Of a DNA stretch of 51,116 nucleotides, positions 1 to 10,478 are shown piece after piece. This stretch comes from Veillonella montpellierensis DSM 17217 (lineage in GTDB: Bacteria > Bacillota > Negativicutes > Veillonellales > Veillonellaceae). A program made the position numbers and the translations under genes. The stretch covers positions 1-51,116 of the forward strand of contig NZ_AUFY01000013.1 of NCBI RefSeq assembly GCF_000426745.1, given 5' to 3'. The stretch's first letter is position 1. Each line of letters starts with the position of its first letter. The notes below the pieces were generated by a model. It saw nothing but the letters and a program-made list of their open reading frames with translations. It ran no database searches and was not told where the DNA came from.

Positions 1-203
1 ACTAGCATATGTATATGATCCGGACAGCATTCCGCCTCGATAATTTCTACATTTTTTCTCTTACTTAAATCTCTTAGAATTTTACCTACATCAACTTTTA
101 TCCGACCATAAATTATTTGCCTTCTATACTTTGGAGCAAAAACAATATGATATTTATATCTCCATTTACTATGTGATAAACTTTTTACATCATTCATTGA
201 CAT
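1..203 (-). mobile_element. tnpA: IS200/IS605-family transposase TnpA, N-terminal part (cut by window edge)
   Basis: Minus-strand reading from ATG at 203 gives about 67 residues typical of the Y1 (HUH) transposase of IS200/IS605: an early SLSHSKWRYKYHIVF stretch, then PKYRRQIIYG and the CPDHIHML segment holding the HUH metal-binding histidines. The frame runs off the window before the catalytic tyrosine. AGGAGG lies 4 nt before the start. In the family this enzyme acts on single-stranded DNA at subterminal hairpins and leaves no target duplication. No tnpB is seen here. The 3' part of a similar gene ends the window at 50935-51116 in the same orientation. Confidence 0.9.
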
Positions 204-320
204 TGAACCTCCTATGTTAAAATGTTGTGGTTACCAGACCAACTTCATTTTATCACTAGGAGGTCCTTTCCTTTTCTCTAAGAAATTTGACTGACCCCCA
301 GTTTAACTGGGGGTTTAATC
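204..320 (-). promoter_or_regulatory. IS200-type left end: end hairpin and stem that can hide the tnpA ribosome binding site
   Basis: Two structures precede tnpA. One is a hairpin at about 294-314 (CCCCCAG/CTGGGGG arms). The other is an inverted repeat pairing 207-224 with 246-264, in which ACCTCCTA pairs with TAGGAGGT, so the tnpA Shine-Dalgarno is inside a stem. Both features are known from IS200 leaders, where they limit read-through and translation of the transposase. The exact element boundary cannot be fixed from one copy. Confidence 0.6.
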
Positions 321-343
321 ATGCCTATTCGGCGTACAATTAT

Positions 344-374
344 ATAAGCCACACTGTAACATAGTGTGGCTTAT
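344..374. terminator. Perfect 12-bp stem-loop downstream of addA
   Basis: ATAAGCCACACT at 344-355 pairs perfectly with 363-374 across a 7-nt loop. It lies about 90 nt after the addA stop and next to the IS left end, so it is likely the addA terminator, although the T tract is poor on both strands. A run of eight C lies nearby at 413-420. Confidence 0.5.
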
Positions 375-462
375 TTACTATATACATATTATATACTATT
401 TTTGAACAATTACCCCCCCCGATTATGAAATTTAGTTATGTAGTTATAAAAATTATTTATTA

Positions 463-3400
463 CTAGGTAACTAATATTGCTTCATGTAAGCGTAAACTAT
501 ATAAATACGTTTCTTTTACGGTATAGGCCGTCAATTGTGCTAGTGCTTTTTTATAGATAGACACTTGTATTCCATAGAGATCCATGAGATCTTGTGCGCT
601 TTGCACCTTATCAGTTTTATAATCGATGAGCACCCAGCCATCATCTTCTAAGAAGGCTGTATCAATGACACCTTGTAAAAATATCTGTTCCCCCGATTCC
701 AATTGAGGATAGATAGTAGTACCATCAACTAATAGGCTAAACGGCCATTCTTTTTCAATGCGCTTTGCTTGTACTAATCGTTGTCCTAACGGGGATGTAA
801 AGAAACGACTAATCGCCTGATCAGAAATCAACTGCCGCTCTTTGTCTGTAAAGTACCCTTTATGCTGTAATTCATCGAGTGCATCATGTACACTATCTAG
901 CGTATAGGGTGCCACCGGGAGCCATTGCATGGCTTCATGCATCAACGTTCCCCAACTAGCACCACTTGCTTTTGTAACCCGCGTATCTAAGAGCGCCGGT
1001 GTATGAGAAAATACATCATCCATCGCAATATGTTTATCTGTAGGGTACATATCCTTAGAAGTAGACTTGATATCCATAGGCGCTAAGGCACTCGTATCAG
1101 GAGAATTTTCATGTTGACCCTCTTTACTATGGCACGGAGGAACCGACTTTTCTTCACCAAACGAGTGATACTTTTCTTTCTGAGATGTGTCCATTCCTAT
1201 GTTAGGAAGAAGCAATGTTTCTAGCTCCGCTTCCTGTTCTAAAAAGCGTCGTTTCATTTCGCTAACAGACAGTTTAGCCGCCGTTTTTGTGGCTACTTGC
1301 TGAGGATATACAAAATTAAATCGTTCTATTAATGATTCTGGTAATCTCGCACTAGATACACTATCCAATCGGCTTAATCCCTTAATAAGACCTTCTTGTT
1401 TATCCGATGATGTATCCAATTGACCATACTCGTTACCATCATGAATGGTCAAAGATATGTGACATTCCTTATCGGGTAAATCTAACCGTCCCACCTCTTG
1501 TGCTTGTGCTTCTACACGAATACGATTACCGCCCGCCCAATGGCGAGCCACACTCATGAGTATCCAATCTAGATAGGAGTTACTTTGCCGAATCACATCG
1601 TCTGGTAAAGCTGGCGTAGTCGTCATCAAGGCTGATTGCACCATATCCTTTTCACAATATTTTTTTACATTTTTCACAAAGCTTGTTAAATAAAGTTTAT
1701 CTCTTGCCCTTGTCATGGCAACATATAACAATCTTTCTTCTTCCGCCTTGGCAGCGCGTAATAATTTTTCATGACAATACATCCATGGTATGGACTGATA
1801 CATAATGCGGTACTCAGAATAGTAACCTTTCATACCTAATCCGGCCTCTTTATGCATAAGCATGGGCGATTGTAAATCTTTCACATTGAATCGTTTTTGT
1901 AAATTACTAACAAATACAACAGGAAATTCTAAGCCCTTACTTTTATGGATGGTCATAATGCGAACCACATCATCTGCTTCACTAACCGTTTTAGCCATTC
2001 CTAAGTCTTGATTAGCAGCTTGTAGGTTTTCAATGAATCGTAAAAATCTGAAAATACCTCTAAAGGAACCTGCTTCATATTCCTTAGCTCGTTGATACAA
2101 AGCGAGTACATTTGCACGACGAAGAAGCCCATTCGGCATGGCGCTTACATAGTTGACATAGTCTAGTGTTTCATAGATGTGCCATAATAAATCGCTGATA
2201 CTATGATGCCGCGAATAGGTGCGCCACGTATGCATATAGTCCACAAATTGTAATAATCCTTCATGTTGCATTTCATTGGCAAAATCTGGTAATAAGGACC
2301 ACAATGAACCAGTCCCACTCATACGTAATCGGCCAAGTTCATTTGCATCAAGGCCCACCACGCCCGAATGTAATACGGCGGCGATCGGTAAATCTTGCTC
2401 TGGATTATCAATAATTTGTAAGAGCGATACAATCAATTTTACTTCCAACGAATCAAAGTACCCACTTTTTTCATCAGCATAGGCGGGAATACTGGCAAGG
2501 CGAAACATTTCTACCATACGGGTTGCCACATAGGATGTGGATCGCAATAAGATTACTATGTCTTTCCACATAAGTGGTCGAAAATGTCCATCCCCCTCTT
2601 CCACTGTTGTCCCATTGGCTTTTAACTCTTTAATTTTTTCGATGATAAAAGATACTTCTTTTTCAAAATTGTCTAACTCTTGTGTGCTATTTTCATCATC
2701 TTCATCGGAAGAGGGAGATTCACTGTCACATTCAATGAGATGAATCTCTACATCCCCACCGCACCATGAATCTGGGGGATCATTGACAGTCCGCCCCGCA
2801 TAGAGGGCTTCATCATCGCCATAGTCAAGTTCTGCCCCCGCCTCTGTCATAATCTGTCGAAAGATAAAGTTAGTCACCGCCAATATATTATCATGGGACC
2901 TAAAATTCTTGGATAAATCAATGCGACGCTCGATGGCATCTGTATGGCGAGAAAATGATGTATATTTTCCCATAAATAAACTGGGATCTGCCATACGGAA
3001 CCGATATATGGATTGCTTTACATCCCCCACATAGAATCGATTATCTTTCTTGGATACGAGATTTACAATGGCTTCTTGCACGCTACTTGTATCTTGGTAT
3101 TCGTCAACCATCACCTCTTTGAATTGCCCTTGTAGTTCTAACGCCACCTCTGATGGTTGTGGATTCTCTTCTGTACCAGGGAGCACTAAGAGTTGTAAAG
3201 CTTTATGTTCTAAATCTGTAAAATCTAGTAAGCCCTTGTTTTTCTTTGCTTCGCTAAAAGCTTTATAAAAAGCTAATGTAATGTCAACAATGCCTTCTAC
3301 TATAGGCAATTGTAATGCCATTTGGTGGGACCACTCTTCATCACTAACCAGGATGCCCACTTGTCCAACTCGTTGCAAGTCATTTTTATTTTGATCCCTA

Positions 3401-4347
3401 AGCGCTTTTACTTTTGTTAGTATCTCCGCATCCACCAACGGTTTAAGACTACTCGTAGGGAACCTCTCAAATTTCATAGATTGCAAGCGACTAATCATAT
3501 CCCGATAGTCCGACCACGTAGTGCATGTATGTGCCTGATGTACCATATCGATGATGGCCCCTTCTAGGGCATCAAATTTTTTCCAAGCTTCTACCTCAAC
3601 TAACAGGGATCGTATTTCTTTATATCGCGCCTCTACGCGATCAACTATTTCTACCACATCCGACAAAATTTGCTGTCCCCAAATCGTCTCCTCTAAGGGT
3701 AATTTACTATTTCTCTGATACGTGTCTTTAATCGATGTGAGCCATCCTACGGGGTAGCTAAGCCCCATAGAAAATGTATATAATTGTAACACTAATTCTT
3801 GAATTGTTCGATCCGATTGCATGTCGCTAAACATATCGGCTAGTTCATACATATGGCATGACCCATCTTCATAGGTCTTTTGTAGTACCCGATCTAATAC
3901 GTCGAGTTCTAATAACCTAAGTTCTCCTTCATTACCTACTCGAAAGGATGGATCCATGTCAATGCGATAAAAATAGCTGCGAATTAACCACGTACAAAAA
4001 GAATGTAATGTAGAAATATGTGCCGATGGCAGTAGGCGCAATTGTTCTTCCAAATGGTCGGCTAAGGCGCTATCCTTTCTATCATAGGCCTCTTGAATCG
4101 CTTCATTTAATTTACGAGCAATACGTGCACTCATTTCTGCGGCTGCCGCTTTCGTAAAGGTAACCACTAATAAATCTGTAACCGACAAGGGTTTGTCTAA
4201 ATTTTTAAGCCGCGAAATAATTCGTTCTACTAATACGGCCGTCTTACCCGATCCAGCAGCTGCAGCGACTAATATAGTTTGTGAGTCAAGTCCTGATGCG
4301 ATAGGTGGCGCATCAATGACTGACTGTTGTGCCTCAGTCCACTTCAT
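463..4347 (-). CDS. addA: AddA: ATP-dependent helicase/nuclease subunit A
   Basis: AddA is the UvrD-type helicase and nuclease subunit of AddAB, the Firmicute counterpart of RecBCD, which resects double-strand breaks for RecA. The 1294 residues begin with a Q-motif-like TEAQQSVI and a Walker A GSGKT at 32-36. Walker B appears as DEYQDTS near 414, SF1 helicase motifs including HKSKGLEFPVVF follow, and the C-terminal RecB-like nuclease motif DYKTD lies near 1242. Length fits the family (about 1230 in B. subtilis). A poorly conserved insert rich in charged residues lies around 1000-1100. It follows addB with a 14-bp overlap, and a GGGG-containing ribosome site precedes ATG 4347, consistent with translational coupling in an addBA operon. 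Confidence 0.97.
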   Translation of the reverse strand: MKWTEAQQSVIDAPPIASGLDSQTILVAAAAGSGKTAVLVERIISRLKNLDKPLSVTDLLVVTFTKAAAAEMSARIARKLNEAIQEAYDRKDSALADHLEEQLRLLPSAHISTLHSFCTWLIRSYFYRIDMDPSFRVGNEGELRLLELDVLDRVLQKTYEDGSCHMYELADMFSDMQSDRTIQELVLQLYTFSMGLSYPVGWLTSIKDTYQRNSKLPLEETIWGQQILSDVVEIVDRVEARYKEIRSLLVEVEAWKKFDALEGAIIDMVHQAHTCTTWSDYRDMISRLQSMKFERFPTSSLKPLVDAEILTKVKALRDQNKNDLQRVGQVGILVSDEEWSHQMALQLPIVEGIVDITLAFYKAFSEAKKNKGLLDFTDLEHKALQLLVLPGTEENPQPSEVALELQGQFKEVMVDEYQDTSSVQEAIVNLVSKKDNRFYVGDVKQSIYRFRMADPSLFMGKYTSFSRHTDAIERRIDLSKNFRSHDNILAVTNFIFRQIMTEAGAELDYGDDEALYAGRTVNDPPDSWCGGDVEIHLIECDSESPSSDEDDENSTQELDNFEKEVSFIIEKIKELKANGTTVEEGDGHFRPLMWKDIVILLRSTSYVATRMVEMFRLASIPAYADEKSGYFDSLEVKLIVSLLQIIDNPEQDLPIAAVLHSGVVGLDANELGRLRMSGTGSLWSLLPDFANEMQHEGLLQFVDYMHTWRTYSRHHSISDLLWHIYETLDYVNYVSAMPNGLLRRANVLALYQRAKEYEAGSFRGIFRFLRFIENLQAANQDLGMAKTVSEADDVVRIMTIHKSKGLEFPVVFVSNLQKRFNVKDLQSPMLMHKEAGLGMKGYYSEYRIMYQSIPWMYCHEKLLRAAKAEEERLLYVAMTRARDKLYLTSFVKNVKKYCEKDMVQSALMTTTPALPDDVIRQSNSYLDWILMSVARHWAGGNRIRVEAQAQEVGRLDLPDKECHISLTIHDGNEYGQLDTSSDKQEGLIKGLSRLDSVSSARLPESLIERFNFVYPQQVATKTAAKLSVSEMKRRFLEQEAELETLLLPNIGMDTSQKEKYHSFGEEKSVPPCHSKEGQHENSPDTSALAPMDIKSTSKDMYPTDKHIAMDDVFSHTPALLDTRVTKASGASWGTLMHEAMQWLPVAPYTLDSVHDALDELQHKGYFTDKERQLISDQAISRFFTSPLGQRLVQAKRIEKEWPFSLLVDGTTIYPQLESGEQIFLQGVIDTAFLEDDGWVLIDYKTDKVQSAQDLMDLYGIQVSIYKKALAQLTAYTVKETYLYSLRLHEAILVT

Positions 4348-7300
4348 ATAATTCGTCCCCTTTCTTCATGGCCTCTAATGCTTCTTGTTCTTGCTTTTTA
4401 TGAATATATCGATAAGAATTGCGAGTGCCATCAAAGCGGCAAAGCGACCGATACTCACAATAGGAACAAGGTATTTTCTTATCTAATTGGTAGGGGCTAA
4501 TAGGAAATATACCTTTCGTAATATGTGTACCAATACTCGCCATCATACGGCTTGCATAGTTCGTTAAGGTGTGAAATTCTGATACAGTTTTTAATTTAGG
4601 TAAAGACGTACTATATACATTCCCCTTCGTAGTCAATTTAACTGGCACATACGATGATGGTGTAAGCCGATAGGTGTCATCAATCGTATCCAGTACATCT
4701 AAGTCATGGATAAAATACCCTGTATTATGTAACGATGTATCATCCTTTGCCACTTTTTTCGCCTCTTTTTCTGTTAAAAATGGCTTGGATAAGCGCGGAT
4801 TTCTCACATACGTATACAAAACGGCAGCAGGTATCATGCTATGGCCTTTTTCTAATTGTTCTAAAGCTAATAAATACGTAACAAGCTGTAACTTCAAGCC
4901 GTAATAAATATCAGAAGCACTCACTGAAGCGCCACCCGTCTTATAGTCAATAATCATCCCATATGTAGTGTGTCCATCATTATATTCATCGATACGATCA
5001 ATTTGACCTTCTAAACGAATCGACGTATGTTCTGATACGTCAATATAGAGAGGTTTCCAACTCTGATAGTTACTACCAAAGCTTTGTTCTAAGTATTTAG
5101 TATTAAATCGACTTTTTCGTGACCAATCACACAAACGTTGTACCGTTTTCTGTAACGTTTTCAATAATCGAATTTGTAAATTATTTTGATAGGCATCGCT
5201 TTCATCACGTTGAAATGCTGGGGTATTCGCAATATTTGTTACGATTTTTTCACAAATTTCTTCTTGTTCTTCATTACTCATATCACGCCACTGCTGCTGT
5301 CGCTCTAATAATTCCATCCCTAACATGCGCAAACATTCATGTAAAAATATACCAATTTCAGGGGCCCCGAATGATTTAATGGGGCGTTCCTGTAAACGTA
5401 AACCGTATTCTGCATAAAATTTAAATGGACACGTTTGATATTTCTCCAATCGAGTGACTGAACCGACCATATCTTGATGACCTACGTGCTCTTTCAAAAA
5501 TAAAGCACGAACTACATCACCATGAATGAGTGGTACTGTGTTAGAGTCCATAAGGCCTCGCACAGCTTGTGCCAATAGAGGTCGCTGCGAACTAGTCCGC
5601 AACCACTCGTAGAGGCCCCACCAGATAGGTGCTATCTCACACCCTTTCAATACATTCCCAAATTGGGCAGATAACAAGGAGATGCTTTGTGGTATACGCC
5701 ATATGTAATTTTCTATATGGTCATCATCAATTGCTAACGGTGCTGAAAGGATGGTTTGAACAAATCCTTTTTTCATCAATCGATCAATCGATAAGGATTT
5801 TTCTAATCCTACGCCTTCCTCATCTGTAGCTGCCAACGATAGGTATACATGTTCAGAAGCCCTCGTACAGGCTAAATAGAATAAGAAATTTTCATGATAT
5901 GTTTTACCCAAGGCACCTGCTGCTAAAGTAATACCAATTTGTGCGAGCTCCTGTCGGTCCGCGTCACGCAATAATCCTTCATCGCCCATTCGTTGTGGGA
6001 ATACCCCTTCATTTAATCCCATAACAAATACAATCGGTCTTGATAGATTATATCCACGTTCAACGGTAGTAATCACTACGTGATCCAACGTAGGTGGTAC
6101 TATGGAGTAATTAACATCACGCAACCCTTCTTGCATCAATAATGCCATTTCATCAAGAGATAGTATATCATCGGTGGCTAACAACATAATCTCATCTATC
6201 ATGTCCATAACTCGTTTATACATCTGTTCATGAGCCGCCACAGTTTTTGTATCGCCTTCCTCCTGTGCTAATTGACACCATTGACGTAACTGATCCGGTA
6301 TATCCATATGTACCAATAACTGATAAAATTGTTCTCCCCACTCACGCCCCGTATGTGATGCATTAGCAAACTGATACCATGGTTCTAAGATTTCCATAAT
6401 ATATTGCCGGTGCATATTCACTCGCTTTAAACGGGCTTCTTCTTGTGCTAATATTTCCTCATTATGGCCATTACTTTGGCGCGTATACTGCCATCTGTCA
6501 CACTGCCACATATGTTCGCGAATACCAAATTCTAAGCAATAATTCTCCAATTCATCTACCGCTTCCCGTGAAAGGGGAAATAAATCTGTTTTCAACATGC
6601 GAAACATAGCATCATGATTAAACGGATACTGCACAACTTCCAATACAGCAAGCAAGAGTTCCGACACAGGATGTGTATCCATGGGATGTTGGCGATCTAT
6701 AAAATAAGGGATTTCATAGCGACGTAATGTTTTTTCCAATATATCGCCATATGTTTCTGATTCTCTTAGTATAATCATCATATCTCGCCAACGCCGTGAT
6801 GATCTATTTCTATTCTTCGATGCATTCTCTACATCTTTTCTCGTTGACCTAGTTGCTTGTGTATCATTAGTAATTCCGTCATCACCGTAAATATAGGAAA
6901 CTATCTTACGACATACTGCATCTACTTCACGTTCGCGATGGTATCCTTCTAGCACCTCAATCGTTTCATGACTTGTATTATTCTTGGCAGGGCTTTGAAA
7001 GAAATCCGCTTCTAACGACGCTAATACAGGGTTTTTATAGCGATACATCTTAGTAAAATTACGAATCGTAACATGTGTGCCATATCTCTGGCACAACGTA
7101 TCAAACACTTCCCACGGTCTATTAAATAATGTTCCCCTTTGCCTATATTTTTCCCGTTCCTTTGGATTCGTAGGCAATGTAATCGTTATAATCGATTCCT
7201 TAGCTCGATCGAATAGATTATATAAGAGTTCATATTGCACCGGTGTAAACCAGTGGAATCCGTCTACCACTATATGTGCTTGTTTCAATAATGGTGTATC

Positions 7301-7870
7301 ATCTAATAGGCCAATTAACTCCTCTATCGGATCTACATCCACTTGTCCCTGCACTGCTAACGCCGCCTCATAGGATTCCATGATTTTCGCCAATTCCTGT
7401 AATTTTCGACTCAATACAATATTAGTCGATTCTATCTGACGAGCTCCCGTCACCAACTCTTGCGATGATACTTTAAATGCCTGACATTCTGAAAATATAC
7501 TCTGCAACACATCTGAAAAATGAGGTTGCTTAGCTGCCTGTTGTAATATATCAAGCGATGCCCCCTCTCGTTTCATAATAAGACGTAATAATAAGTTGCG
7601 TCCCACTTTTGAAATACTGCTATTACGCACTTTTCCAATAGATTGAAACACTTGATACGCCAAGCGCCTAAACCCCACTACGCGAACCGTAGTAAATCCC
7701 CCTTGTGGCATATGCTCTGCCAATTCTCGTTCAACTTGATACGTTGCTGGCTCGGGCACTAGCAAAATAATCTGTTCTCCTGGACAAGTATCTATGATGT
7801 CTTTAATCTTTTCATAACAAGCATAGGTCTTACCCGTTCCTGCTCGTCCCATATATATTGAAAGTCCCAT
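4334..7870 (-). CDS. addB: AddB: ATP-dependent helicase/nuclease subunit B
   Basis: AddB is the second subunit of the AddAB break-resection enzyme. It carries a Walker A motif, GRAGTGKT, right at the N-terminus, a degenerate helicase core and a C-terminal nuclease with IIDYKTGG. A conserved cysteine (TCPFKF) together with the C-terminal CSYCEYRSLC cluster matches the four ligands of the AddB [4Fe-4S] cluster. The start is placed at ATG 7870 rather than 7903 because AGAGGAGG sits just upstream and the protein then begins MGLSIYMGRAGTGKT as in relatives, giving 1178 residues (about 1166 is usual). It is the first gene of the addBA pair. Confidence 0.95.
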   Translation of the reverse strand: MGLSIYMGRAGTGKTYACYEKIKDIIDTCPGEQIILLVPEPATYQVERELAEHMPQGGFTTVRVVGFRRLAYQVFQSIGKVRNSSISKVGRNLLLRLIMKREGASLDILQQAAKQPHFSDVLQSIFSECQAFKVSSQELVTGARQIESTNIVLSRKLQELAKIMESYEAALAVQGQVDVDPIEELIGLLDDTPLLKQAHIVVDGFHWFTPVQYELLYNLFDRAKESIITITLPTNPKEREKYRQRGTLFNRPWEVFDTLCQRYGTHVTIRNFTKMYRYKNPVLASLEADFFQSPAKNNTSHETIEVLEGYHREREVDAVCRKIVSYIYGDDGITNDTQATRSTRKDVENASKNRNRSSRRWRDMMIILRESETYGDILEKTLRRYEIPYFIDRQHPMDTHPVSELLLAVLEVVQYPFNHDAMFRMLKTDLFPLSREAVDELENYCLEFGIREHMWQCDRWQYTRQSNGHNEEILAQEEARLKRVNMHRQYIMEILEPWYQFANASHTGREWGEQFYQLLVHMDIPDQLRQWCQLAQEEGDTKTVAAHEQMYKRVMDMIDEIMLLATDDILSLDEMALLMQEGLRDVNYSIVPPTLDHVVITTVERGYNLSRPIVFVMGLNEGVFPQRMGDEGLLRDADRQELAQIGITLAAGALGKTYHENFLFYLACTRASEHVYLSLAATDEEGVGLEKSLSIDRLMKKGFVQTILSAPLAIDDDHIENYIWRIPQSISLLSAQFGNVLKGCEIAPIWWGLYEWLRTSSQRPLLAQAVRGLMDSNTVPLIHGDVVRALFLKEHVGHQDMVGSVTRLEKYQTCPFKFYAEYGLRLQERPIKSFGAPEIGIFLHECLRMLGMELLERQQQWRDMSNEEQEEICEKIVTNIANTPAFQRDESDAYQNNLQIRLLKTLQKTVQRLCDWSRKSRFNTKYLEQSFGSNYQSWKPLYIDVSEHTSIRLEGQIDRIDEYNDGHTTYGMIIDYKTGGASVSASDIYYGLKLQLVTYLLALEQLEKGHSMIPAAVLYTYVRNPRLSKPFLTEKEAKKVAKDDTSLHNTGYFIHDLDVLDTIDDTYRLTPSSYVPVKLTTKGNVYSTSLPKLKTVSEFHTLTNYASRMMASIGTHITKGIFPISPYQLDKKIPCSYCEYRSLCRFDGTRNSYRYIHKKQEQEALEAMKKGDELYEVD

Positions 7871-8359
7871 ACATCCTCCTCTTGTATATGTAGTCATTTC
7901 CATACATAATCTATTCAGCTAAGAGTACATTACTAATTCATAGCAGCTTACATAAGAAACTACTATACGGTTATCAACCGACTTCACTATCTGCAGCCAC
8001 TGTAGAATAAGTAGTAAATACCTAATACATACCTATCATATACGCTTCTCTTTATATCAATCAAATAGTCAATACACTATTCCTTTTGCACTCCAGTGAG
8101 TATCCCCTAGTCATGCCAATTCCTATCCCGTTAAGAATATATACTCTTATTGTATGATGATATATGAGAACTAACAAGATAGGAATACATATTTTTATAG
8201 CATCTATTCATGGACTCCATGTGTCTACTCTTGTAAAGGTACGTGATACTAATTTTTATAAGCACCATAAAAACTATAGCAAATAAAAGATACCATTTTT
8301 AGTATATGAAATTATCCTATGCATAATAAAATCCTGCTCTACATGTTCCCCTATTCATA
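7871..8359. other. Intergenic region upstream of addB
   Basis: AT-rich, with no ORF having a plausible ribosome site. It should hold the addB promoter on the minus strand; a TTGATA-17-TATGTA pair lies upstream but is too weak to assert. I see no RNA gene or repeat. Confidence 0.4.
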
Positions 8360-8410
8360 AAACAAAATAAGGAATTCTCCACATGGCTTACATGCAAAGA
8401 ATCCCTTATG
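8360..8410 (-). terminator. Terminator of the DNA glycosylase gene
   Basis: On the minus strand ATAAGGGATTCT pairs with AGAATTCCTTAT (fwd 8367-8378 and 8398-8409, one mismatch), followed by TTTGTTTT. It lies about 110 nt after the glycosylase stop at 8518. Confidence 0.6.
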
Positions 8411-8517
8411 CTAATTAACAGTTGTAAAAATTTACAGTAAAATATTGTGTCTTTCTTCCACTACATTATAGACTACGTTTTAAAGAATTACGATGTTCCT
8501 GATACACACATCATACA

Positions 8518-9129
8518 TCATTCTTTTATAATGCCAATGCGTCTAAAAAATGATGCATACGCCGCTGCTTTCTTAGAAAGGCTCATTGGATACGCTCGTG
8601 ATGTAGATGGCAATCGTGTTAAGCATATATGACGTTTTTCATAATCAAACTCAACGGTTTCATTCGTTTTTGGTATCTTCATAGGTTGTGGTAATAGACC
8701 GAGTAATACCTCCGTCGCTTTACCACCAGTAGTGCCAATATATTGACACTTTGGTATTTGTGCTAATACATGTTGTAAGTTAACCGGTTCCACAACCCGC
8801 AAAAATTTATCGGATGCATTGCCTTTTTCACGGATTGCTTTCGCCACTGTGGGGCAAGAGGCAATGCCACGGTGCAATAAAAACTCACGTATTCTATCTG
8901 CATCAAAGGCCTTCTCTTCACCCTTTTTAAAATAATCGATATCATCAAAAAAAATTAATCCATATACGCGCCACATATCATTTTGAAAGTTTGGATAATG
9001 AAATTCCATGCATCGCTTATCTGCAGTAGGAGGAAAGGTTCCCATCATCATCACCGTTGCCTGTGCTGGTAGAACAGGAGGAAATGGCAATGTTTCAACT
9101 ACTAGTTTTTCTGATTTTTCTCCCATCAT
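8518..9129 (-). CDS. Mug/HDG-like uracil-DNA glycosylase family protein
   Basis: The 203-residue protein has the UDG-superfamily motif 1 as GTFPPTADKRCMEFHYPN near residues 30-47 and a late motif LPSTSRAYPMS, the pattern of mug- and hypoxanthine-type glycosylases often annotated simply as uracil-DNA glycosylase family. It would remove deaminated bases such as uracil or hypoxanthine; the true substrate cannot be told from sequence. The longest frame starts with GTG at 9138 touching the AGAAGG ribosome site. ATG 9129, 8 nt downstream, is the better start (a second ATG follows at 9126). It appears monocistronic, with a terminator at 8360-8410. Confidence 0.75.
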   Translation of the reverse strand: MMGEKSEKLVVETLPFPPVLPAQATVMMMGTFPPTADKRCMEFHYPNFQNDMWRVYGLIFFDDIDYFKKGEEKAFDADRIREFLLHRGIASCPTVAKAIREKGNASDKFLRVVEPVNLQHVLAQIPKCQYIGTTGGKATEVLLGLLPQPMKIPKTNETVEFDYEKRHICLTRLPSTSRAYPMSLSKKAAAYASFFRRIGIIKE

Positions 9130-9166
9130 ATGTATCACCTTCTCTAGTTACGATACCCTATTTCTA

Positions 9167-10444
9167 TCATAATTCAATGCGATGCACGCGTCCCATAAGC
9201 ACCACGTACGCCAAAATTCCTGCCAATGCTACACAAGATACATAGGCTAAGGCTATATGAAAGCCACCACCAAATTCTAGAATACACCCAATCACCAATG
9301 GTGATGTGGCACTACCTAGATTAGCCACAAAGTTCAATAATCCACCAGCAATACCAATTGCTTCTTTAGGGGCTATATCAGATAATAGAGCACCACTAAC
9401 AGCTGATGCCATGGCTTGGCCGAAAAAGGACACCGCCATACAAATAATCACGCCCGTTATAGACTCTATATAGTTGGCTCCCATGATTAGCATGGATAAT
9501 AAAAAGCCTACGATGATGGGCAATTTACGAGCCACCGTTTTAGAGTGACCGCGGCGCAATAAATAATCTGACCAAACGCCACCCAATAGAGAACCTACGA
9601 TGGCCATCATGAATGGCAACATAGAATAGACGCCAGTTTTTAAAATCGTCAATCCTCGTTCGGCAATTAAATAAGAGGGAAACCACGTTAAAAAGAAAAA
9701 TAAAGTGGTCATAATGGAAAATTGACCAATGCACATCCCTAGTAGCAACCGCTTCTTACATAATGAAAGTGCTATCCTAACTGATTGTATCGATTCTGCA
9801 TTAGTAGATCTTACAGCACCGCCCCAGCGGATATAACGCAATTCTTTTTCATTCGCCTGTGTATCTTCCCATGGTTCTCGGTAATAGCGATACCAAATAA
9901 TGGCCACTACTAATCCCAATAATCCAGTGATGATAAAAATCATATGCCAACTAAAAGTTACTAATATCCAAGATAATACGGGTGCCAATAACCCCAATGC
10001 TAAATACTCTGTCGCCGTATACGCACCTACTGCTTTTGCTCGTTCTTTATCAGGAAACCACGATGCTACACATTTAATATTCGACGGTATAATGGGGGCT
10101 TCGAATATGCCCAATAAAATCCTAGCTCCCATCAATGTAGATAGTTTAGATAAAAAGCCCATCAATAATGTGGAAAAAGACCATCCAATAATCGCTATGG
10201 TCATCAAAATACGAGGGCCCACTTTGTCTAATATCATACCTGCCAGGGGCAAACAAAATGCATAGGACCAAGCAAATGCGGAAAACAATAGGCCCATCAT
10301 AGCATGATTAATACCTAATGATGTTTGCATAACGGGAGCGGCTACTGCTAAATTTCCTCGATCTAAATAGTTAATGCCTATAACGAGACATAGTAGTAGC
10401 AACATGAACCATCGTCGTTTTGTTATTTTTCTCATTCTATTCAT
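9167..10444 (-). CDS. MFS transporter, anion:cation symporter (ACS)-like
   Basis: 425 residues with about 12 hydrophobic segments. The first carries NYLDRGNLAVAAP, a signature of the ACS branch of the major facilitator superfamily (GudP, DgoT, ExuT types). An RILLGIFEAPIIPSN-type stretch follows in helices 4-5, as in carriers of organic anions such as sugar acids. The substrate is unknown. No sugar-acid catabolic gene is adjacent, so context does not help. Start choice is uncertain: the ribosome site is weak before both ATG 10444 and the in-frame ATG three codons later. Confidence 0.8.
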   Translation of the reverse strand: MNRMRKITKRRWFMLLLLCLVIGINYLDRGNLAVAAPVMQTSLGINHAMMGLLFSAFAWSYAFCLPLAGMILDKVGPRILMTIAIIGWSFSTLLMGFLSKLSTLMGARILLGIFEAPIIPSNIKCVASWFPDKERAKAVGAYTATEYLALGLLAPVLSWILVTFSWHMIFIITGLLGLVVAIIWYRYYREPWEDTQANEKELRYIRWGGAVRSTNAESIQSVRIALSLCKKRLLLGMCIGQFSIMTTLFFFLTWFPSYLIAERGLTILKTGVYSMLPFMMAIVGSLLGGVWSDYLLRRGHSKTVARKLPIIVGFLLSMLIMGANYIESITGVIICMAVSFFGQAMASAVSGALLSDIAPKEAIGIAGGLLNFVANLGSATSPLVIGCILEFGGGFHIALAYVSCVALAGILAYVVLMGRVHRIEL

Positions 10445-10478
10445 CTCATCATTCTATCCATACTAGTATTCTATAAGA

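Noticed and set aside
413-420. Run of eight C near the addA end
   Set aside because: A simple homopolymer; no gene or known signal depends on it, and length may vary by sequencing error.
8447-8632. Plus-strand ORF overlapping the 3' end of the DNA glycosylase gene
   Set aside because: Lies mostly opposite the glycosylase coding sequence and has no ribosome site; a shadow frame.
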